A stretch of 40,544 nucleotides of DNA from Micromonospora orduensis (lineage in GTDB: Bacteria; Actinomycetota; Actinomycetes; Mycobacteriales; Micromonosporaceae). Under the pieces are notes generated by a model. That model did no database searches. It saw only the letters and a program-made list of their open reading frames with translations, and was not told the origin of the DNA. The position numbers and the translations under genes were made by a program. Where the stretch lies: contig NZ_VDFY01000064.1 in assembly GCF_006228125.1 (NCBI RefSeq), positions 1-40,544 of the forward strand, given 5' to 3'. Positions 27,181 through 34,232 of this stretch are shown piece by piece (position 1 is the stretch's first letter; each line of letters starts with the position of its first letter).

Positions 27181-29334
27181 TCACTCGCTGCGGGCGGTCT
27201 CCGGCCCGGTGATGCGTTCCAGCAGCGGCAGGGTGGAGGCGATGACGCCGAGGCAGGCTGCCAACCCGACGACGACGATCACGTAGAAGCGCGGCTCCGG
27301 CGCGATGAGCGTGTAGTTCATCTGTGCCCGGAGAAACAGGTGGGCGGCGAGCAGGCCCATTCCGATGGCGACCGCCGCGACGGCGAGCATCGGCACGGCG
27401 CTCTCCAACGCGATCACCCGGCGCAGGACCCGCACCGGTGCTCCGCTGAGGCGCAGCAGGCTGAACGGTCGTCGACGCTCGGTGAGCCCGCCGATGACGC
27501 TGACCGCGAGGCTGCACCCGCCGAGCGCGAGGCTGGCCACGATGATGACGTTGGCGAGTTGTTCCCACCCGCGCAGCGTGTTGGCGAAGTCCGACTCGAA
27601 GTCGCCGGGCACGTTCGGCCCCACCCAGAAGGTCGGGTAGGCGACCTCCAGTACGGTGCGGGTGCGCTCGATGGCGGTGGCGGAACCGTCGGTGCCGACG
27701 ACTATCGAGATCACCGGCAGCCGCTGGAGGTCGTCGAGCGTGATCGACGCCGCGCGCCACTCCGTTGTGGACGACGCCGACTCCTGCCAGCGGCTGAGAC
27801 CCATCGGCACCTCGATGACTGTGGCGCCCTGGGCGCACCGGCCGTACGCGCTCGGGAGGTCGGCGCAGGCGATCACCCCGCCCTCGCCGCCGCTGTTCAC
27901 GTCCGGGGCTTCCCGGATCGCGGTCGCGGACCGCACCCCGGTGATCGCGTGCAGCTCGGCGAACAGCGTGTCGGGCACCGACGGGGCCTTCTCGGTGAAG
28001 ACCGTGTTCACGGTTCCCGCATCGGTCGAGCCGATCGGCGCCGGACCCCGGTTGGCGATGATCGTGGTGATCACGCCGACAGCCACGCTGGTGACGAAGA
28101 GCGCGAGCATGATGCCGCTGATCGCCCGGAACCCGGCCTTCGGGTTGTCGGCGAGGCGTCGCGCGGCGATGAGCGTGGCCGGACGGTTGGCGTACCGGGC
28201 CAGGACCCGGGCGCCGACCATCGTCAGCCACGGGCCGGCGAGGACCAGGCCGGCCATGATGAGCAGCAGGCCGGGCAGGAAGATGGCGGTCTGGCCGTCT
28301 GACGACTCGGGTCGGTAGCCGAGCGCGAACACCAGCACTGCGACGCCGAGCAGCATCGGGATCAACCGGTACGCGCGCGGTGCCCGTGGCGTGACCCGCC
28401 GGGTGACGCCCAGCGGCGAGATCCGTACGCGGCGCAGCGAGATCTGTGCTGCCACCGCCGCGCCGGCCGGTACGCCGAGCGCTACGAGCAGGACGTCCAG
28501 CACGCCCAGCGACATGTCGCCGGGGAAGAACGGCATGCCGGTGAACGGGATGCCCGCGAGCGGGTCGCGGAAGGCGTAGAACAGCCCGAAGCCGACGGCG
28601 GTGCCGGCGATGGCGGCGGCGGTCGCCTCCACGGCGGCGACGATCGCGATCTGCCGGGGTGTCGCGCCGACCAGGCGCATCGCGGCGAAGCGCTGCTCCC
28701 GGCGGGCGGCGCTGAGCCGGGTGGCCGTGCCGATGAAGATCAGCACGGGAAACAGCAGCCCGCCGGCGATGACGCCCAGGATGAGATTCACCGCGGTCTC
28801 GGGCAGGGCGGGGGCGTCGCCGACGCTGGTGACCTGCCTGGCGTGGGGCAGTTTGGCGACCTCGTCGGGGGTGCCACCCACGACGACGAGCAGGGTGTCC
28901 GGCGAGGTGAGGGCGGCCGGCCCAACTGCGCCGAGGTCATTCCCCGGGAACCGGTCCCCCAGTTGGTCGGCCGGGTGGGCGGGCAGCAGTGCCCGCAACG
29001 CGGGCGAGGCGTAGTACTCGCCCGGCCCCGGAGTGGTCGGGATGCCGACCGGGGTGGGTGAGGTCGAGCCGGTCGCGGCGACGTCGATCCGAATGATCTG
29101 CTTGCCGTGGAAGTAGTCCTGCCGGGTCGACCACCACAGCGGGTCGGCGTCGCCGGCCGAAGCCTGGGGATACATCGACGCGTACCGGGTGAGCTGGGCG
29201 TTTACCGCGTTGACCCCGGCCAGGGTGGTCAGCAGCAGCCCACTGCCGATTGCGACGGCGGCGGCGATGACGACCAGGCGGGTGAGCGCCTCCCGGCCGC
29301 CGGCCACGGCCAGCCGGAGCCCGAAGCGGATCAC
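27181..29334 (-). CDS. FtsX-like ABC transporter permease
   Basis: The 717-residue membrane protein has an N-terminal helix (residues 20-42), a large extracytoplasmic region, a central FtsX/MacB-type block of three helices (about 178-290, with GTATRLSAARREQRFAAMRLVGATPRQI), more helices near 335-375 and 405-425, and a C-terminal block of three helices (about 590-705, with RRRPFSLLRLSGAPVRVLRRV). The duplicated FtsX arrangement is typical of exporters or mechanotransmission ABC systems. It overlaps the ATPase gene by 4 nt. It faces cbiX-cobA tail to tail with a 3-bp gap and no visible terminator. The substrate is unknown; antimicrobial peptide or lipoprotein handling is possible. Confidence 0.88.
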   Translation of the reverse strand: MIRFGLRLAVAGGREALTRLVVIAAAVAIGSGLLLTTLAGVNAVNAQLTRYASMYPQASAGDADPLWWSTRQDYFHGKQIIRIDVAATGSTSPTPVGIPTTPGPGEYYASPALRALLPAHPADQLGDRFPGNDLGAVGPAALTSPDTLLVVVGGTPDEVAKLPHARQVTSVGDAPALPETAVNLILGVIAGGLLFPVLIFIGTATRLSAARREQRFAAMRLVGATPRQIAIVAAVEATAAAIAGTAVGFGLFYAFRDPLAGIPFTGMPFFPGDMSLGVLDVLLVALGVPAGAAVAAQISLRRVRISPLGVTRRVTPRAPRAYRLIPMLLGVAVLVFALGYRPESSDGQTAIFLPGLLLIMAGLVLAGPWLTMVGARVLARYANRPATLIAARRLADNPKAGFRAISGIMLALFVTSVAVGVITTIIANRGPAPIGSTDAGTVNTVFTEKAPSVPDTLFAELHAITGVRSATAIREAPDVNSGGEGGVIACADLPSAYGRCAQGATVIEVPMGLSRWQESASSTTEWRAASITLDDLQRLPVISIVVGTDGSATAIERTRTVLEVAYPTFWVGPNVPGDFESDFANTLRGWEQLANVIIVASLALGGCSLAVSVIGGLTERRRPFSLLRLSGAPVRVLRRVIALESAVPMLAVAAVAIGMGLLAAHLFLRAQMNYTLIAPEPRFYVIVVVGLAACLGVIASTLPLLERITGPETARSE

Positions 29335-30011
29335 GAGGCGATCCGGTCCGGCGCGTTGACGCGCCCGTCACGGACCATGACCTCGCGGTCGGCGTACGCC
29401 GCGATCCTCGGCTCGTGGGTGACCAGGATGACAGTGGTGCCCTGTTCGCGGGCGGTGCCGACCAGCAGGTCCATGACCTGCTCGCCGGTGAGCGAGTCGA
29501 GCGCGCCGGTCGGCTCGTCGGCGAAGAGCACCTGCGGTTCGGCGACCAGGCCCCGGGCGAGGGCGACGCGTTGCGCCTGCCCGCCGGACAGCTCACCCGA
29601 GCGTCGGTGCTCCAGGCCGTCCAGGCCGAGGCGCGCGAACCAGGCCCTGGCCTTCGGCAGCGCCTGCGACCGGCGTACGCCGCTGAGCAGCAGCGGCAGG
29701 GCGACGTTCTCCACGGCGGTGAGCTCGGGGACGAGCTGGCCGAACTGGAACACGAAGCCGAAGCGGTCCCGGCGCAGGCTGCTGCGCTGGGTCTCGGCCA
29801 TGGCGTGCACCCGGATCCCGTCGAAGAGGATCTCGCCGGAGTCGGGCACGAGGATGCCGGCCAGGCAGTGCAGCAGGGTGGACTTGCCCGAGCCGCTGGG
29901 GCCCATGATGGCGAGGATCTCGCCGGCGTCCACGGCGACGCTGGCACCGCGCAGGGCGGGCGTCTGGCCGAAGGCGAACGTCACGTCGCGGGCCTCGATG
30001 ACGACGCTCAT
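29331..30011 (-). CDS. ABC transporter ATP-binding protein (LolD/MacB-type)
   Basis: A 226-residue ATPase with Walker A GPSGSGKS (37-44), signature LSGGQAQR (141-148), Walker B VLFADEPTGALDS and the switch histidine in VTHEP. The Q-loop is FVFQFGQLVPELTAVENV. The EPTGALDS pattern is usual for ATPases that pair with FtsX-type permeases. It begins inside the padR stop (ATGA) and ends inside the permease start, so padR, ATPase and permease are one coupled unit powering the exporter at the cytoplasmic membrane. Confidence 0.93.
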   Translation of the reverse strand: MSVVIEARDVTFAFGQTPALRGASVAVDAGEILAIMGPSGSGKSTLLHCLAGILVPDSGEILFDGIRVHAMAETQRSSLRRDRFGFVFQFGQLVPELTAVENVALPLLLSGVRRSQALPKARAWFARLGLDGLEHRRSGELSGGQAQRVALARGLVAEPQVLFADEPTGALDSLTGEQVMDLLVGTAREQGTTVILVTHEPRIAAYADREVMVRDGRVNAPDRIAS

Positions 30012-30532
30012 GACCGCACCTCCTTGCGTAGGGCGTCCAGCCGGGCGCCGGTCATCTCGATCCACCGGAGGTCCGCCTCCAGGTGGTAGAGGCCGTGGTC
30101 GGCGAGCAGCGCGTCGACGAGGCTGCCGGCGCGCTTGATCTCGGTGAGCTCGCGCATCCGGTGCAGGTGCGCCCTGCGCTGGGTGTCGAGGTACTCGGCG
30201 GCGGGACGGTCGAGCATCAGCGCGAGCACGACCTTGGCGAAGAGCACCGTCTGCAGGTGCGGTTCCGGGTCGACCGGCTGGGTCAGCCACTGCTCGACCT
30301 CGGTCGCGCCCAGGTCGGTGATGATGTAGCGCTTGCGGTCGGGGCCGGAGCCGGGGGCGACGTCGCTGATGACCACCTTCCCGTCCCGGGCCAGGCGGCT
30401 GAGGGTGGAGTAGACCTGGCCGAACGGCAGTGGCTTGCCCCGGCCGAAGAAGGCGTCGTAGTCGCGCTTGAGGTCGTATCCGTGGCTGGGCTCTCGTTCG
30501 AGGAGGCCGAGCAGGGTCAGTGGCACGCTCAT
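30008..30532 (-). CDS. PadR-family transcriptional regulator
   Basis: The 174-residue protein has the PadR winged helix at the N-terminus (LTLLGLLEREPSHGYDLKRDY and FGQVYSTLSRLARDGKV) and a C-terminal Vir-type helical dimerisation region (about 105-170). PadR proteins repress stress or drug-exporter genes and release DNA on ligand binding. It is the first gene of the coupled padR-ATPase-permease unit. A long perfect inverted repeat sits 12-48 bp upstream of its start, the expected position for autoregulation of the whole unit. The ligand is unknown. Confidence 0.93.
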   Translation of the reverse strand: MSVPLTLLGLLEREPSHGYDLKRDYDAFFGRGKPLPFGQVYSTLSRLARDGKVVISDVAPGSGPDRKRYIITDLGATEVEQWLTQPVDPEPHLQTVLFAKVVLALMLDRPAAEYLDTQRRAHLHRMRELTEIKRAGSLVDALLADHGLYHLEADLRWIEMTGARLDALRKEVRS

Positions 30533-30543
30533 GCCAGGAGGCT

Positions 30544-30580
30544 ACACCGAGGGTATACCTCGCGTATATACCCTCGGTGT
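30544..30580. promoter_or_regulatory. Probable PadR operator, 14-bp perfect inverted repeat
   Basis: ACACCGAGGGTATA (30544-30557) and TATACCCTCGGTGT (30567-30580) are perfect complements with a 9-bp spacer. The AT-rich inner part (GTATA...TATATAC) stands out from the GC-rich surroundings and may include the -10 region. It lies between padR and crcB on the side of the padR start. Confidence 0.75.
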
Positions 30581-30583
30581 GGG

Positions 30584-30934
30584 TCAGCCGGCCAGGGCGT
30601 ATCCGAGGCAGGCGGCGGCGAGCCCGGCGGCCACGCTGCCCAGCGCGTTGGCGAGGGCGAGGAGCCGGTGGCCGCCCCTGACCAGCCGCAGCGTCTCGTA
30701 ACTGAAGGTGGAGTAGGTGGTCAGCGCGCCGCAGAAGCCGGTGCCCAGCAGCGCGCCGACCGCCGTCCCGGCAGGCCATCCGACGAGGACGCCGAGCAGC
30801 AGCGACCCGATCACGTTGACGGTGAACGTGCCCCACGGGAACGCGGAGCCGTGCCGGGACTGCACGGCCCGGTCGGTGAGGTAGCGCAGTGGTGCGCCGA
30901 CGGCCGCGCCCAGGGCGACGAGCAGCACCGTCAC
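30584..30934 (-). CDS. crcB: Fluoride channel FluC/CrcB, subunit 1
   Basis: This 116-residue protein has four hydrophobic helices with family motifs: [10 protein letters not shown] in helix 1, [16 protein letters not shown] in helix 2 and [15 protein letters not shown] in helix 3 (the Asn and Phe-box residues that line the fluoride path). FluC channels expel fluoride as antiparallel dimers. It overlaps the neighbouring second copy by 4 nt, which suggests a heterodimeric channel. It ends 4 bp before the PadR inverted repeat. Confidence 0.93.
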   Translation of the reverse strand: MTVLLVALGAAVGAPLRYLTDRAVQSRHGSAFPWGTFTVNVIGSLLLGVLVGWPAGTAVGALLGTGFCGALTTYSTFSYETLRLVRGGHRLLALANALGSVAAGLAAACLGYALAG

Positions 30935-31407
30935 CGGGCTGCCCGCCGTCGCAGCAGCGCGGCAGTCGCGGCGTCACCCAACCCGACCGCGACGAGCGCC
31001 CCGAGCAGCGTCGCGGCCAGGTACGCCACCGCGGTACCCGGGGCGCCCGCGACCAGCGCCTGCTGGACGTCGACCGCGTACGTGGAGAAGGTGGTGAAGC
31101 CGCCCAGCACCCCGACCCCGAGGAACGGTCGGGCCAGGGGGTGTCCGCCGCCGACGTGCGCGAGTGTCGCCATCAGTACGCCGATCAGCAGGCAGCCGGA
31201 CAGGTTGACGCCGAACGTCGCCCACGGGAACCCGGTCGGCGCGTGCGGTGCGAGGTGCTGAAGGCCGGCCCGGGCCAGCGCGCCGAGCACCCCGCCGGCC
31301 GCGATCGTGCCGAGAACCGTCGCGGGGCGGACGGTCAGCTCTCTCCGGTCGGCGGGGACGCGAAGGTCGACGTCGGGGTCGGTGCGCGGGTCCAGTGGCT
31401 CTGACAC
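30931..31407 (-). CDS. crcB: Fluoride channel FluC/CrcB, subunit 2
   Basis: A 158-residue paralogue starting at GTG 31407. About 28 hydrophilic residues rich in Asp/Arg precede the four-helix core; the core has [25 protein letters not shown] and [15 protein letters not shown]. The N-terminal extension is common in one partner of actinobacterial FluC pairs. It follows the methyltransferase gene by 6 bp and overlaps the next crcB by 4 nt, so the three are probably co-transcribed. No fluoride riboswitch was seen upstream. Confidence 0.92.
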   Translation of the reverse strand: MSEPLDPRTDPDVDLRVPADRRELTVRPATVLGTIAAGGVLGALARAGLQHLAPHAPTGFPWATFGVNLSGCLLIGVLMATLAHVGGGHPLARPFLGVGVLGGFTTFSTYAVDVQQALVAGAPGTAVAYLAATLLGALVAVGLGDAATAALLRRRAAR

Positions 31408-31413
31408 GGGTCC

Positions 31414-32172
31414 TCAGCGTAGTGCGGCCACGGCGGCGTCCGGGCCGCCGCGCCACAGTGTGCCCACCTCGCGGTATCCGGCGTCGGTGAGCGCGGCGAG
31501 GTGCCAGGAGGCCGGCGGGTTCCACTCCGGGCTGTGCCCGGTCGGGTAGATGGCGTGCCGCTGGGCCACCAGTGGGGCGAGCGCCGGGTCGGCGGCGGCC
31601 CGCTCCCACCACTGCGACCAGGACAGCACGGAGCCGGCGGCGTACCGGGCGTCGCGCCGGTCACGTGCCCGGTCCATCAGTCGCTTGGTCAGCTCCGGCA
31701 GGGTGTCCTCGGGCATGTGGTCGGCGTTGACGAAGACCCCGCCCGGTCGCAGCACGTCGCGCAGTTCGGCGTAGAGCGCGCTCAGCCGCTCGGCGGGCAG
31801 CCAGTGCAGGGCGGTGGCGGTGAGGACGGCGTCGTACCCGTCATGGGGGAGTGCGGCCCGCCAGTCGGGGGTGCCGAGATCGGCGGTGACGATGGTGGCC
31901 CGGTCGCCCAGCGAGGCGCCGGCGATGGCGAGCAGCGCCGGGTCGAGGTCCACCAGGGTCACCTCGGCGCCGGGGAAGCGCGCCAGCGTCCGCAGCGAGA
32001 TGCTGCCGGTGCCGCCGGCCAGGTCGAGCAGGCGCGGTGGCCGCCCGTCGAGGACGGCGTCGACGGCGTCGAGCATCGTGGTGAGGCGGTGTTCCCGGTC
32101 CGGTAGGTAGGCCTCCTGCTGGAGGTCCCAGCTCTCCTGCCAGGCCGACGCATCCGTGATGTAAGGACTCAT
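31414..32172 (-). CDS. Class I SAM-dependent methyltransferase
   Basis: ATG 32172 (MSPYITDASAWQESWDLQQ) is preferred, giving 252 residues; the frame is open about 20 codons further. SAM motif I is LLDLAGGTGSISLRTLARFPG (about 48-68, here slightly cut), motif II VTLVDLDPALLAIA, and later YDAVLTATALHWLPAERLSALYAEL. The fold is a Rossmann-like trans-aconitate/ubiE-type methyltransferase; the substrate is unknown. There is no strong ribosome binding site. It lies directly upstream of the two crcB genes on the same strand, but no functional link to fluoride is apparent. Confidence 0.85.
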   Translation of the reverse strand: MSPYITDASAWQESWDLQQEAYLPDREHRLTTMLDAVDAVLDGRPPRLLDLAGGTGSISLRTLARFPGAEVTLVDLDPALLAIAGASLGDRATIVTADLGTPDWRAALPHDGYDAVLTATALHWLPAERLSALYAELRDVLRPGGVFVNADHMPEDTLPELTKRLMDRARDRRDARYAAGSVLSWSQWWERAAADPALAPLVAQRHAIYPTGHSPEWNPPASWHLAALTDAGYREVGTLWRGGPDAAVAALR

Positions 32173-32252
32173 GACGATCAGGCTAGTTACTCCACCGCCT
32201 CTGGTCCAGACCTTGTTGCACATCTTTTGCAATTGCGGGAGGATGGCGGGGC

Positions 32253-32622
32253 GATGATCAGAGCGACGCCGGGTCGGGCACCACGCTCGGCCCGGCGCCC
32301 CTCACCCGCACGCGCGGACCGCCCGTCGACACGGGCCCCGCGGCGTCGCCGCCGTCGCCCAGGTTGGACGCCGAGTTCGTGCTGGTCCGCTCGGATGAGC
32401 GGTCGGCGCGTTCGCTGCCCGGCAACGTACGGGTGGTCGGCTGGATTCCGCTGGACGAGGCGCTGCCGGCCGGAGCGGCGCTGGTCCACCACCGCGGCGC
32501 AGGCGCTGACCCGGCTGCTCACCGATGACGGCCTGCGCGCCGCCGCCGGGCAGGTCAGCCGGGAGATCGCCACGATGCCGGCGCCCACCGACCTCGTCGC
32601 GCGGTTGGCGGCGCTGGTCTGA
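32253..32622 (+). pseudogene. Decayed MGT-type glycosyltransferase
   Basis: Two frames together resemble the C-terminal half of macrolide-type GT1 glycosyltransferases. Frame one (about 32364-32504) reads LDAEFVLVRSDERSARSLPG, then NVRVVGWIPLDEALPAGAAL and VHHRGAG, the donor-binding region. It then meets a stop at 32524. Frame two (32503-32622) gives ALTRLLTDDGLRAAAGQVSR and ends DLVARLAALV, the family's C-terminal helix. The roughly 50 residues that normally follow VHHGGAGT are missing at the junction. A further frame disturbance near 32363 separates an upstream GTTLGPAP-like piece. The N-terminal acceptor domain is absent. It is clearly non-functional. Confidence 0.78.
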
Positions 32623-32677
32623 GATCCGTCCCGCGTGGCCACACCGGACGGACGACCGGCTGCGGCAGGATGACCGG

Positions 32678-33244
32678 ATGCGACACGTCGTGCTGTTCCA
32701 CTCCGTGTACGGGCGGCGGCCCGCCGTGCGCGCCGCCGCCGACCGGTTGCGCGCCGCAGGCCACCGGGTCACCACCCCCGATCTGTACGGCGTCGCCGCC
32801 ACCGACACCGTCGAGGAGGGTTTCGCGCTGCTCGACAAGATCGGCCAGGACGTGGTGCTCGACCGGGCCCGGGCCGCGCTGCGTGACCTGCCCTCCGAGA
32901 CGGTGCTCGCCGGCTTCTCGATGGGCGCCGGCATCGCCGGGGCGCTGCTGGCCGAGCGCCCCGACAGCGCCGGGCTGCTCCTGCTGCACGGCACCGGTGG
33001 CGCGCCGGACGCGGTCCGCGCCGGACTGCCGGTGCAGCTGCACCTCGCCGACCCGGACCCGTACGACGCGCCGGACGAGGTCGACGAGTGGGAGCAGGCG
33101 ATGACCGACGCCGGCGCCGACCTGACGGTGTTCCGCTACCCCGGCGTGGGGCACCTGTTCACCGATCCGGACCTGGCCGAGTACGCCCCGGACGCCGCCG
33201 CCGCGCTGTGGCCGCGGGTGCTGGCCTTTCTGGCCGCGCACTGA
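32678..33244 (+). CDS. Dienelactone hydrolase family protein
   Basis: A 188-residue alpha/beta hydrolase starting at ATG 32678 (MRHVVLFHSVYGRRP). The nucleophile elbow is GFSMGAG with S81 in place of the Cys of classical dienelactone hydrolases. The acid residue is probably in the LHLADPDPYD region, and the catalytic His is in YPGVGHLFTD. It is short but complete for this family. It is likely a cytosolic hydrolase of unknown substrate. The upstream region contains only the glycosyltransferase remnant. Confidence 0.87.
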   Translation: MRHVVLFHSVYGRRPAVRAAADRLRAAGHRVTTPDLYGVAATDTVEEGFALLDKIGQDVVLDRARAALRDLPSETVLAGFSMGAGIAGALLAERPDSAGLLLLHGTGGAPDAVRAGLPVQLHLADPDPYDAPDEVDEWEQAMTDAGADLTVFRYPGVGHLFTDPDLAEYAPDAAAALWPRVLAFLAAH

Positions 33245-33326
33245 CCGATCAGGCACGGCGAGGTGTGGGGCGCCCTCGGTCCGATATCGTGGCCGCACCA
33301 CCAAGATCCTCTGAACGGGTGTGGTC

Positions 33327-34145
33327 ATGACGACGACAGCCTTCGACGACCACGAGCGGTCCCGCTGGGCCGGGCGCGCGACGGCGTACGACACCAGCTT
33401 CGCCGCGCTCTGTGCCCATCCCGCGCCGTCGTTGCTGGATGCCGCCGCCATCGGTGCGGGCGTGCGGGTGCTCGATGCCGGCACCGGCTCCGGGACCGTG
33501 GCCGGGTTGGCCTGTGCCCGGGGCGCCACCGTCGTCGCCGTCGACGCCGAGCCCAGCATGGTGGCGCTGGCGCGCCGGCGGGTCCCGTCCGCCGACGGGG
33601 TCTGCCTCGCGGCTCTGCCCCACCTCCCGTTCTCCGCCGGGTCCTTCGACGCCGCCGTGTCGAATTTCGTGCTCAATCACGTGGGTGATCCGCTGGCCAC
33701 GGTCAACGAGCTCGGCCGTGTCGTTCGCCCTGCTGGCCGGATCGCGGTGACGATCTGGCCGTACCCTGCGCCCCGGGCGCAAGGTCTCTGGCTGGACGTC
33801 TTCGACGCCGCTGGGGTCGAGCGTTCGACCGCTCCGCCCGGCTTGGACGCGGACCGGGACTTCCCGCGTACTCCCGAAGGGTTGGCGGGCCTGCTCGACG
33901 CCGCCGGGCTCACCGACGTGCGTTGCGGGACGATCAGCTGGGTGCACCGCACGGACCCTGAGGTGTGGTGGAGCGGCCCCGCCAACGGCATCAGCAGGCC
34001 GGGTCTGGTGATGGAGACCCAGCCGCCGGAGATGATCGCCCGCATTCGTGCCGCGTACGACGAGCTGACCGCCGCCTACCGCGACACGGACGGCCTGCTC
34101 GCGCTGCCCACCGCCGCGCTGCTGGCCTCGGCGTCCGTACCGTAG
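33327..34145 (+). CDS. Class I SAM-dependent methyltransferase
   Basis: This 272-residue protein starts at ATG 33327 (GTG 33321 in the same frame is possible; neither has a clear ribosome binding site). SAM motif I is VRVLDAGTGSGTVAGLA (about 46-62), motif II VVAVDAEPSMVALARRR, then LPFSAGSFDAAVSNFVLNHV and the family helix LGRVVRPAGRIAVTIWP. This is the UbiE/COQ5-like Methyltransf_11 type, acting on a small molecule in the cytosol. The substrate is unknown. It converges on the cyclase-like gene, 87 bp away. Confidence 0.87.
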   Translation: MTTTAFDDHERSRWAGRATAYDTSFAALCAHPAPSLLDAAAIGAGVRVLDAGTGSGTVAGLACARGATVVAVDAEPSMVALARRRVPSADGVCLAALPHLPFSAGSFDAAVSNFVLNHVGDPLATVNELGRVVRPAGRIAVTIWPYPAPRAQGLWLDVFDAAGVERSTAPPGLDADRDFPRTPEGLAGLLDAAGLTDVRCGTISWVHRTDPEVWWSGPANGISRPGLVMETQPPEMIARIRAAYDELTAAYRDTDGLLALPTAALLASASVP

Positions 34146-34232
34146 GGCGACCAACCACTGCCGGATCTCGCGCACCTCGTGCGCCCGGGACGGCGTACCG
34201 CTCCGGCATCGCGCCCGGCCGCCCACGGATCC

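Noticed and set aside
34170..34184. Hairpin GCGCAC-CTC-GTGCGC between the convergent methyltransferase and cyclase-like genes
   Set aside because: The 6-bp stem and 3-nt loop are common by chance at this GC content; it is too weak to call a terminator.
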